Assembly: GCA_963691705.1 (NCBI GenBank)
Contig: OY829546.1
Location: 35,496,040 to 35,560,039, forward strand
Direction of reading: 5' to 3'
DNA length: 64,000 nucleotides
Source of the DNA: Viola odorata
Lineage: Eukaryota > Streptophyta > Magnoliopsida > Malpighiales > Violaceae
The position numbers and the translations under genes were made by a program. Below the pieces are notes generated by a model. That model had not been told where the DNA came from and made no database searches. It worked only from the letters and a program-made list of their open reading frames with translations. Positions 55,122 through 64,000 of this stretch are shown here, one piece after another. The number at the start of each line of letters is the position of its first letter. Position 1 is the first letter of the stretch.

Positions 55122-55540
55122 GGATATAAGTACATGGATATTCACTATCAATTTACGGGTGAACAATGAATTGGTCCAATTCGATTTGGATATATTTGAT
55201 CCGGTCTTCAAATTATCAAAAAAAAAATCCTTTATCCAATCTAATCGAAATTATTTCAGTTATCCATATTAGTAACCAAAAGTAATTTCAATTCGGTATT
55301 CGGATATTTGAATTATACAAATTTCATTAGAAGTTTTTTTTATTGGTTGTGGGAAATATTCGTATCATCGTGGTTTGTTAGCAGTGGAAAATATTAGAAT
55401 ATTTATGAATCTATAACAAGAGGTACCTTTTTTAACATTTTTAATGTATTAAATATTAATAACTTTCTTTATGTAGTTCAAGTCTACGAGGAAAAAGAAA
55501 CAATGATAAGTGATAATAATTTATAATGTTACAATCAAGG
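55122..55540. other. AT-rich intergenic region
   Basis: No gene or defined repeat was recognised. Confidence 0.35.
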
Positions 55541-55542
55541 AT

Positions 55543-55795
55543 TGAGCTACTCTAACTTTTCCTTAAACATGGCCAGTCATGTTAGAGGAATTTGAATTGT
55601 TCAATAAAATTGGACGAATGAGATTAAAAATTCAAGTAATTAATGCATTGACCACTTGTTGAATTTTATTGACTGGTCAACTCATTAATGACTTGAATTT
55701 TTAATCTCATCCGTCCAATTTTATTAAACGGTTCAGATTCTTCTAACATGACTGGTCATGTTAAAGAAAAAAATTAGAAGAGTCGGATCCTACAA
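55543..55795. mobile_element. Fold-back MITE
   Basis: A nearly complete inverted repeat. The left arm has CATGGCCAGTCATGTTAGAG and TTCAATAAAATTGGACGAAT. The right arm has their complements, near ATCCGTCCAATTTTATTAAA and TAACATGACTGGTCATGTTA. The arms continue through GATTAAAAATTCAAGTAATT / GACTTGAATTTTTAATC, leaving a centre of about 50 bases. The arms' outer parts (CTACTCTAACTTTTCC / TTAGAAGAGTC) are less perfect. Non-coding, with no clear TSD. Confidence 0.7.
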
Positions 55796-56182
55796 TCAAA
55801 TAAAATAAATTACTCGTGTCTTCTTCGTTTTTCTAAATAGGATTGAGTTAGTGGGTTGGTAGCGATTTTATTTTGTTCTTGCCTATTAATCCTACTTTTT
55901 TTTCCACAAAAACATCTTATATGGATAATTCGAATGATTGAATATCAAACATTGAAAAGAAAATCATTTAAATTGAACCAAATAATATTTTGAATAATTT
56001 AATTTAAAAATAATAATTTAGTTTAGATAATCATCTAAATACTAAAAAGTTTGATAGGCCAGATAATTCAATTATCCATTTGTTTGCCCACTCCAATTTG
56101 CTATATAAGTACGCTAGAAATTAGAATGCATTGCCCACCTTTATGGGTAAAGTATATTAAATAAAAAAAATTGGCCTAAGTA
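55796..56182. other. AT-rich intergenic region
   Basis: No gene or repeat structure was recognised. Confidence 0.35.
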
Positions 56183-56190
56183 GTTATACT

Positions 56191-57149
56191 TAGGGGTGTC
56201 AAAACAGGTCTACGGGTCCGGACCTGACCAGCACCCGGCAGACCCGAAGATACACGGTCGGGACCAGATCTGGTCCCGACAAAAAACGGGACTAATTTCT
56301 GATCCCGGTCCCGGCTCGACGGATCCTGAACCAGACCTGAATCTGACTTCTTCTTCTTTTTTTTCAAAATTATTACTTTTTATTTCTTTATTTTCTTTAT
56401 TTTTCCTTCCTTCTTCCCTTTTTACGACCTCACTCCCTTCTCTCCTCTTTTCTCTCCTTTTCTTTCTTTTTCTCTCTCTTTTCTTTCTTCTTCCTCTACA
56501 CCTTCCTTTCCCGTCTCATGACCTCACTCCCTTCTCTCCTATTTTCTTCAAATAACTTTCTTTCCCGAACCAGATCTCCACTATTTTTTTTCATTCTTTT
56601 TACTTTTTATTTTTTATTTTCATGTTGTTCGTATTTTTTTGTTTGATAAGTAAGTTATTTGACTTAAGATTATGAGGAAATGTTGATGTTTTATTTTTAT
56701 TTATTTTTAGGCAATCGTAGTTTCACCCTTACTTCAGTCCCCAATTCAGATTAGTAACATGCAGTTGGTTTGCAAACTGGAGGTGGGTGAGTAGATGATG
56801 GCTGGTCGGATTGTGGCAGTGAGGAGATAGTGACGGTGATGGGTGGATCGTGGCAGGGGATGGTGATTTTGGGTAGTGAGGAGGTGGAGGAGGTAGTGGG
56901 ACGAGGATTGGAGCGACGATGGTGCAGCTGGGTTAGTGGTCCCCGATAGTGATTTTGGGGTGATGAAATGAAATTGAATGTCGTTAGGTTTTTTTTTTAA
57001 TTTAGCCGGGTCCAGACCCGAGACCTGTTGGGTCCGACCCGGCATACCCGAGCATTTTCGGGTCGGGACCAGACCCGGTCCCGACCCAAAACGGGACCAA
57101 AAATTGGTCCCAGACCCGACCCGAGACCGGTCCCGTTTTGACACCCCTA
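56191..57149. mobile_element. hAT-like non-autonomous element, 8-bp TSD GTTATACT
   Basis: The left end TAGGGGTGTCAAAACAGG and the complement of the right end TAGGGGTGTCAAAACGGG form 15 or more bp of terminal inverted repeat. GTTATACT occurs exactly at 56183-56190 and 57150-57157. The 8-bp duplication and TAGGG-type end fit the hAT superfamily. Both subterminal regions are packed with GACCCG/CGGGTC phrases, while the centre is pyrimidine-rich (56360-56560). No transposase ORF. Confidence 0.88.
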
Positions 57150-57157
57150 GTTATACT

Positions 57158-58036
57158 ATATATAGAAGAACAATATACATTTTTTTACACTAGTAATCTT
57201 TATTAATGGCTCCAACGTACCATTGTTATATATAATTCAGAACAACTATACAATTTTAAGTATTATATCAAAATTATCCAAATTACAACTATACAATTTT
57301 AAGTCCCCTTTTGATCCTCAATTCAATAATATCCAATTTGTCTCCTCAATTCAATAAGATCCTCTTCATTTGATCCTCATGAATCATGAGTCATCCATCT
57401 TATTCAATTAATTAACGGCTAAAATGTTTTGCATAAAAGCATCGGAAAACAATGAAAATTAGTGAAGAGCAACTCAAAATAACTTTATCTAGTAGATACA
57501 AGTGAATTGCATTCAAACATTCGACTAGGTAAGGTCATATATTAAAGTAAGTTATATTTGAAATTACACGTAATCGACTTTTGACACAAATGGCATCTCA
57601 TTGCTTAAATAAATTACCAAAAAAAGAATTATTACTGTTGAATATTGTTTTTATTGTGCAAAAAATAATTTCCTGTAATTCATGCTTTAAGAAAGTGATC
57701 ATGTTTGTGAAGGAAAAATAGATGATTTTGTTAAAAGGTATGATGTTACAGGAAGAATATAATTGATAAGGGAAAAAAAAGTATTTCTAAATAGTTTTTA
57801 ATGACTTTACGTCCCTTAATCCTTAACAACAAGTTCATGTTAGCTTTGTTTTAAAAAGATAACCAATATTACCCAATTTGTATGTATGGATGATTGATGG
57901 TTTAATTTATATGTTTTTGTCATTTAATTCTGATAAATTGGATGATAAAACTACCTAGAATCTCCCTACTTGTGCAGATATTTGAGGAGGCAGTGAGAAT
58001 GGATGATATATCAGCTTCGAGCTTGTACCAGACAAA
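57158..58036. other. AT-rich intergenic region
   Basis: No gene is supported. A 20-base phrase AACTATACAATTTTAAGT recurs at about 57243 and 57288 as a short direct duplication. The part after about 57950 may belong to an LTR-like sequence continuing to 58746. Confidence 0.35.
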
Positions 58037-58746
58037 TAATCAATCTTGGCCGTAGACTTGGCCAAGATTGATTAGCTAGAGGCGTGCTGATTGAGGAGTC
58101 ACAGAGCGCGTGTTGATTGAAGCAACAGCTGGATACGAGCTGGAAGGCAGAGTCGGTTGGCAAGAGGACTTGTGGATCCTGATCTGATCCTGCTTTGATC
58201 AAACAATATTTTTTATCTTTATCATAGTTTTTGGATTTGAATAATTATTTTGTAATATTTCTTAGTTTTGAAATTTGGATTTGGATTTGGAAAGAAGCCG
58301 TGAAAGGTGGGGATCCTAGTTTTGTTTAAAAGCTAGGAAATGCTGCCAATCATGGACATCTTCCCTTATTTCTGGATTGCAAACAATTTCGCTCTGTAAT
58401 TTTCTAACCATTATTCATTGTCTTTTCCATTCCGATGTTCAGTAGCTAAACCCCTATTTCTGGTAAGGGTTGTTGAGCTATTCTTTGCTTCGTGAGATAA
58501 AAAATGAACCTCATAACCTTCTCATTTGTACTCGTCTCAAACTCCATTTTAACAAACCAGTCTCTATTAAAACCAAGCTTTGATCACTCTTAGGCTTTAG
58601 TGAGAGATTTGCAGTCAGCCAAGGAGGGGGCGAGTTGAAACCAAATTGGTCAAGTAGACAGCTAATCTCACGCAGGTTAGTGAGTATTGAGAGATATAGG
58701 CCTAACCAGACTGACAATCTAGGGCTCTGATTGGGGAGTAGCTTAG
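58037..58746. other. LTR-like sequence with a perfect 15-bp hairpin
   Basis: 58037-58051 and 58060-58074 form an exact inverted repeat, TAATCAATCTTGGCC / GGCCAAGATTGATTA, with an 8-base loop. The rest is non-coding, with a TTTTAGCTAG.../CTTATTTCTGG and pyrimidine-rich R-like stretch (58400-58470) reminiscent of Athila LTRs. It is interrupted at 58747 by a solo LTR and continues for 55 bases at 60272-60326. Identity is not proved. Confidence 0.35.
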
Positions 58747-60271
58747 TGACTCGTCGTCAAAATGGGTCAAAAATAATAATAAAACCTGATGCCTAGATGC
58801 ACAAACTAATTTACGTATAATGGTAACAGCGTCGATCCACAGAGACTGAAGAACGAATCTTGCTCAAGATGTATGACAGAACAGAAAGCACGAATAGTAA
58901 CATAAGGGGGGAATTTATTGGTCAAACAAGTCAACCAAAAGATGTCGAGGTCTAGACAACTAGCTAACAAGGACAGAAATAATAAAATTGACAGAAATAA
59001 CAATCATAAACAAAATAACAATGAAGTAAATGAGATTAAATCATATAAAGAGAAATCTTAGCAAGGGGTTTTCCTGGGTCGCGTCGAGGGCTAGTCAGTC
59101 ATCGACGCAAAGATATTCAATCCTCAATTCATAGACGTGCTATAGGGGCTAGGTACGTTTAGGCCCCCTGCTTTCCTCGTATGAAAAGTTGTCCCCCGTT
59201 TACACATATGAGACAACCTTGACGTTGCGTCGTCCTCCCAGGCACGAAGTGGGGAAGCAATACTCACAGCGCCTATGAAGAAAAGGAAAGACACGACTAG
59301 GGCTAGATGCCTCTCAGTTTGTCAGGTTCGCGACACCGCCCTAATCACTCACTTGCCCTAGACAGAACAGACCAAGCTAATGACAATCCATCTAGTGTCT
59401 ACTCTATTCTAAGGCTTCGCGTTAGTTATAACCAAAGAAATGACAAAGATCGAAGAAGGTAAACTAGCAGGTGATCAAGCTCCTAATAAAACCATATAGA
59501 TCTAGCAATAAAAATGACAAGCAAACAAATACAATGATGAGAAAATGCGAAGAATGATTTGGCCTCGTGACCGCCTCTAGGCAACCTCAATTAACCCTTG
59601 CTAAGCTAATAAGATTAGCCACTCATAATAATAAATAACAAGACAGATTTAATAAAAAGCATAAAAGGAAGGAAAAATGAAATAAAGGAAAATGCGATAT
59701 CAATAAATATCGGCTGGAGCTAAAGCTCCGGTTTGAAGAGTGATGCCGACGACGGCTACAAGAAAATGGGAGTGAGAAATCCCAAGAAAACTAAAGAGGA
59801 AGGTGAGCGGCTGCTCCCAAAAGGATTCTATAATGTAATAATGGATGATGTCCTAAAAGAAGACAAATGACAGCTAAGAGAGGGTACAAGGGGAGCGTTA
59901 CACCCTACATGAATATTCCTAGGGAAGCAAAAATGGAATCTGGAAGGAATCCTGTGTCCTTCTAGAAATATTTGCACGTGCAGTACTGAGTCTCGAGCAA
60001 TAAGTGACTCCATATGGCTTCAACGAGGGTCCAGGGCTTGACAACAAGGCTCGTATCTAGGGCTAGATATCAGGAAGGTGGCTAGGCCTCAACGCTGGTC
60101 TTGACACTTGGCGATCCATAGCAAAATTCCATTAAAAAGGGCTCTTTCAGCATATTTTCCTCTTTGGGCCTAGATCTGCAAAAAAATGGATTCAAAGGAG
60201 AATTAGCAGCATCATGCCCAAGATAAGCCTATAAATCAAAAGGAAAACACGCATAAAAACACACACTATCA
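58747..60271 (-). mobile_element. Solo LTR (Athila-type) with imperfect TSD CTTAG/CTTGG
   Basis: The minus strand starts TGATAGTGTGTGTTTTTATG and ends ATTTTGACGACGAGTCA; 1525 bp. Flanks CTTAG (58742-58746) and CTTGG (60272-60276) differ at one base. The core 59080-59420 is clearly related to 11990-12310. Shared blocks include GGTACGTTTAGGCCCCCTGC, GAAGAAAAGGAAAGACAC and CACCGCCCTAATCACTCA. There is no coding sequence. Confidence 0.75.
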
Positions 60272-60326
60272 CTTGGCCTAGACATTATCTTCCCCTGTTC
60301 CATTGAGAAAGCGCATGCGACTCAAG

Positions 60327-61572
60327 TGATAGTGCGTGTCTTGAGCATATCTTTCTCCTTATTTTTGACCTTTTCTTGCGCATGATACTGCTAAATTGCT
60401 TCTATTTCTATCTTTATTGCAGATCCGTGCCAAAAGGAAGAAATGGGCAAAAACATGCAGTTTTGATGGATTTCTTAGGAGTTCTAAGGATCAAGGCTTA
60501 GAAGATCGATGTGTCATCATGCCCTCGACGCTAACCAGACCAGTGAGCAGTCTTGTGCCCATGACACATCTGTATCAGATCCAAATCAAAAGCCAAAGAG
60601 GAGAATCCCCAAAGATTCGCACGGGATTCCTTGCGTTTTTAGAAGGAATCAGGCGCTTCCAGAAGACCCTAGAATATTCCTCCCTAAGGAGCGCGCTCTG
60701 CCATGTGTTGTCACTCTCTCCCCTTAGTTGTTTTTGTCCCCTAGTGGGTTGTTAGGATATTTAAGCTTAGTTGTAGGGTTTTTGTAAGGGCGACTGACAT
60801 TACACCATTTTTCACCTTTCACCTTAATTTTAGGGATTTGCTCTCTCCCATTATTGGCAGGGCCGTCAGCTTGTAAGAGGAGAAAGCATTGATTTTCCCA
60901 CCGGTTTATTCTAATACATTTCTTTTTCTCATCTCTTTAATTTATGCTATTTGTTATTTCTATCTATTATTTACGTTTGATTATGAGTAGCTAAGCTTTC
61001 ATCTTCTTAGTAAAGGGCATTTCAAGGGTTGCAAGGATTAGTTAAGAGGACTAAATGTGCTTAGTACATTCTCATTGTTATATTTGATTGATGTCATCCT
61101 AACAACGATAACGTCAACGAAACGAAAAACTTTTAGGAGTAGTAGACGCCTAGTGGAGTCATCGCGATAGAGTCTTCCATCTAGGGCAAACAATCGATTA
61201 AGGCGTTACCGCGAGTCTGACAAGCTGAGAGGTATCACGCCCTAGATGTGTCTTACCTCTGCTTCATGGGTGTTTTGAGTATTGCCTCCCAGCATTCGTG
61301 CCTGGGGGGACAACGAAACGTCAAGGCTACCTCATATGTGGAAACGGGGGATAACTCCTCTTAAGAAGGTAAGTAGGGGATTTACGTGGAAACGTGGCTC
61401 CTATAGTATGTCTGTGGCATGAGGATGGAATATCTTTGAGCCAATGACTAATTAATTTTACATGCAACCTGCGAATGCCCCTTGCTAAGATCCCGTCTCA
61501 CCTGATTAATATCTTTATTCACAGCTTTCCTTTATTATCTTGCCCTTGATTATTCTTTACTTTCATACCCTC
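60327..61572 (+). mobile_element. Plus-strand Athila-type LTR, cut by a Tat insertion
   Basis: It starts TGATAGTGCGTGTCTTGAGC, 55 bases after the end of the inverted solo LTR of the same family. It contains TATTTAAGC (near 60758), GATTATGAGTAGCTAAGC (60978), GTAGTAGACGCCTAGTGG and ACGAAACGTCAAGGCTACCT. The end (about 230 bases by comparison with 58747) is missing because the Tat LTR starts at 61573. The flanking 5 bp is TCAAG on the left; the right partner is outside the window. Confidence 0.72.
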
Positions 61573-62145
61573 TGATAACAATTCACCTAAAAGAAAAGGT
61601 ATTTTCGTCCATCACCCGGTGGGATGAGGCCTAGCTACTGTTTCGTACCACCGCGGTAGGGACAAGATCGCTACCTTCCCCAAAGGCTAACGCTACAAGG
61701 GCTAACGGGTCCCTATCAACTCCTCTCACGGACCTCACGGATGGCTCAAGGAGTTATCTTACCCCCAGAGGAAACCACGCGTTAGGAGTATCACTCCGGC
61801 CGTTATCCTACCGTGGCAATATCTACCTGCATACCTACCGCCAAGGTAGCGTATCGTGATAAGGGCGAACCACAGACCTTAACGCGAGCGATAGCTCCGT
61901 ACCCGTTTACTCGGGCGGGAACGCCCCTTTTCTTCTATAAATACCTCCCCCCACAAAGGAGGCAGGTAAGCATACTCAACTGGCCAAAACTCTGCTAATT
62001 TCAGTACACATACTGACTTAAGCATCGGAGTGTTTCCGCCGGAGGCCCCCTCCGGCACATTGCAGGTACTGTGGACCGTCGCGTACACTGATCTGAGAAG
62101 AGCCGCTCCGCCATACATCCTTCGGCAGAAGACAAATAATTATCA
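61573..62145 (+). mobile_element. 5' LTR of a Tat-lineage retrotransposon
   Basis: 573 bp, TGATAACAATTCACC...CAAATAATTATCA. A TATA box (CTTCTATAAATACCTCC) lies at about 61933-61949. ACTGACTTAAGCATCGGAGT is at 62011 and ATTGCAGGT at 62059. It is a close relative of the solo LTR 13829-14400. The left 5 bp are CCCTC. The partner LTR lies beyond 64000. Confidence 0.9.
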
Positions 62146-62147
62146 AA

Positions 62148-62166
62148 TTGGTGCTTTCATTGAGAG
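62148..62166 (+). promoter_or_regulatory. Probable primer-binding site of the Tat element
   Basis: TTGGTGCTTTCATTGAGAG follows the LTR end by two bases. The TGG start and position fit a tRNA 3'-end complement. I do not assign the tRNA with certainty. Confidence 0.6.
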
Positions 62167-62230
62167 CTTTGGTTCTATTAAGTGAGCATCCTTAATAACC
62201 AAGCTCCTCCTCCCCGAAGCTAGAAGGATT

Positions 62231-64000
62231 ATGGCCTCAGAGTCAGATCCGGCGCTGTCCCGAACTTCCAACATCCCATACAACACCCGCAGACGCCTGT
62301 TTCCCTTCGCTACCTCTGATGTCCCCACCCCAGGGCAGGACGTCACTGCAGGAGACTTGGACCCTCTTCCTGGGTCAAGTTCGGAAGAAGTTACCTTCCA
62401 GATTTGCTCTCCCTTCTCCCACATAGCAGGAACCAGCCATCCTACCCCCCAGGTGGGAAGATCTATGATAGGAGAAGCGGACAACCCTTTAATGAATTCA
62501 ATAGCTGCTCTCCAAGCTCAACTGGATCAGCTGACAGAGATGGCTGCTGGATTTACTCCTCATGCCTTAAGACCTGGTGTGTCCTCCCATGTGGTTTTCA
62601 CTCCAACCATTGCCACCGAACGACCCTTATCGCCTCAACAGTCTAGGGCGCTCCCGTCCTCATTACCTTTCCCCTTGGCCCCCATAAACGTTCCCCCATT
62701 CACGCGCGGACCTGCTGATCATTCTGGACAATACTGGGGAGGAATATCTATTCCCGAAGCAGTCCGCCAGCGTGATGAATATAGAGAGCCCTAGGATGAG
62801 CGACGGGGGGATATAGTGAGAGATCCATCTCCTAGATACAGTGAGAGATCTAGCAGCAGAAGTCGACGAGCTCGAACTCCGAGGAGCCGTAGTCGTTCTC
62901 CTAGGAGACACCAGGAATATGACCCTCAAAATCCCAGATACGACGCTGAAATTCCACATCAGCGTCAGCCTCGTAGGATCCCCGATGCTAACGTGGGTCA
63001 TCCGTTCAGCTACCGTGTCAGGCACCACAGAGTCCATCGACATGTGAAACTCCCAGCAGAATCATATGATGGCACAAAAGATCCCATTTCTCACCTCAAT
63101 AAGGTGAAGGATTTCGTGCAATTCCAAACGCGCAGTGACGCAGCATTGTGTCAAATTTTCGTAATGACGCTGTCAGGAGTGGCACGTCTATGGTTCGAAG
63201 GGCTCCCCGCCGGGTCTATCGATAATTTCTCTCAGCTGGAAGAAAAATTCAAAAGTCGGTTTAGCACGGCTATTCCTATCAGAAAGTCAGCAGCTGCGCT
63301 GTTCGATATCCATCGAAAACCACAGAATCGTTGAACGACTTCTTAGGTCGCTTTGATCTCGAAATGTCCCTAACGCCAGGGGTCACTATCGATTTTGCAA
63401 TTGAAGCCCTAAAACGCAATTGTCGATACGGCAAACTGAAAGATACGCTAACGGTGGACCCACCAACGACCCTGGATGCGTTGAGGCTGAAAGCGCATAA
63501 CTATGCGAGAATGAAAGAGGAAGAAAATAGAGAATGGATCCGAGGCATGCCGACGGACCCATATATGGCCCCTAACATCCTGAACAGCAATACCCCTGAC
63601 GCTAAACCCACCGACGATCTCGGGCAGCGGAAAGAAAATAACACTAAGACCTCTAACCGGCAGAGAGGCAATTTCTCAAAGGGGAGACCTGGAGGATCCC
63701 CCACTCGGAAGCAAACGGACCCGCCGAAAGGCCGAATATACGATCCTGACCTCCCGTCTCTCATACTCCCAAGGGCTGAGATCTTAGCAATAGTCCAACA
63801 GAGAAATTTACCTATCCGCTACCCAGCTCCCGTGAAACCAGGAGTAATCATGGGAGGAAGAGAAAATGCATACTGCAAATTCCATAAGGTCAAGGGACAC
63901 TTAACAGATGTATGCAGAGAGTTAAAATCGGCTATAGAGCGATTAGTCGAAGAGGGCTACCTTGGAGAATTCGCCACAAAGGCAAGGGAGGAAGCCAGAA
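62231..64000 (+). pseudogene. Tat-lineage gag, truncated by the window edge
   Basis: It starts MASESDPALSRTSN. The first 187 codons are Ser/Pro-rich with LMNSIAALQAQLDQLTEM as a coiled-coil start, and end at a TAG (62792). The same frame reopens through an Arg/Ser-rich segment (62816 on: SERSSSRSRRARTPRSRSR) to the gag domain: KLPAESYDGTKDPISHLNKV, MTLSGVARLWFEGLPAGSI, FSQLEEKFKSRF. A frameshift near 63320 produces an early stop. Gag continues in another frame with MSLTPGVTIDFAIEALKRN and an YCKFHKVKGHLTDVCRELK motif (HX4... C-type knuckle of Tat gags, near 63865). Two lesions in about 1.7 kb suggest a moderately old copy. Pol would follow beyond 64000. Confidence 0.85.

Noticed and set aside
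63501..63764. Minus ORF of 87 codons at the right end
   Set aside because: It is the complement of the Tat gag coding region, and the sense frame has the gag signature.
1..64000. CRISPR arrays, rRNA, tRNA, riboswitches and bacterial operons
   Set aside because: No regularly spaced repeats, no rRNA cores, no cloverleaf with A/B boxes and no Shine-Dalgarno-organised genes were seen. The window is plant nuclear DNA.

Overview
The window looks like plant nuclear DNA, most likely a eudicot. It has an intron-containing plant linker-histone/AT-hook gene, plant-type LTR retrotransposons with tRNA primer sites, a piece of plant mitochondrial nad1, an endogenous plant pararetrovirus fragment and plant MITEs. 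The density and nesting of Athila-type elements suggests pericentromeric-like heterochromatin around one small gene island. I cannot name the species. No bacterial operons, CRISPR arrays, rRNA or tRNA genes were seen.

Layout. 1-2092: end of a Tat-lineage (Ty3/Gypsy) element with two antisense accessory ORFs and its LTR. 2093-7338: a plus-strand accessory ORF of the 'putative gypsy-type transposon' kind, split by a 2.5 kb solo LTR. 7339-14800: the 3' half of a minus-strand Athila element (3' LTR, PPT, 3' UTR, env-like ORF, ORF promoter), hit by two further solo LTRs with target-site duplications (TSDs) TTTTC and GGGAG. 14800-17976: a second minus-strand Athila 3' fragment. 17977-29840: a plus-strand Athila element (LTR, PBS, gag, protease, RT, RNase H, integrase, remnant env-like ORF). 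A smaller non-autonomous Athila relative (20284-24909, TSD TAAAT) sits inside its gag. 29845-31830: caulimovirid (endogenous pararetrovirus) movement/coat-protein remnant. 31831-37699: broken minus-strand Reina-like chromovirus. 37700-38907: diverged Athila LTR fragment. 39097-39479: Copia integrase scrap. 39480-44819: two-LTR minus-strand chromovirus with a chromodomain. 44820-45090: mitochondrial nad1 insertion. 46860-49151: the only convincing host gene, a GH1-HMGA (HON4/HON5-like) protein in four exons on the minus strand. 49900-54010: minus-strand LINE 3' fragment split by a gag-protease-only Copia element (50622-53681, TSD TGATA). 54158-57149: a MITE-rich, AT-rich stretch (Harbinger-like with a nested Mutator-like MITE, a fold-back, and a hAT-like element with an exact 8-bp TSD). 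58747-61572: two Athila-type LTRs facing each other. 61573-64000: 5' end of a Tat element (LTR, PBS, gag) that runs off the window.

Apart from the HMGA-type gene, almost everything is mobile DNA in layers. TSDs at insertion points allow a relative chronology. Most retroelement genes carry stops or frameshifts. The best-preserved mobile ORF is the 288-aa Copia gag at 51457-52323. The coding regions do not form a host pathway.
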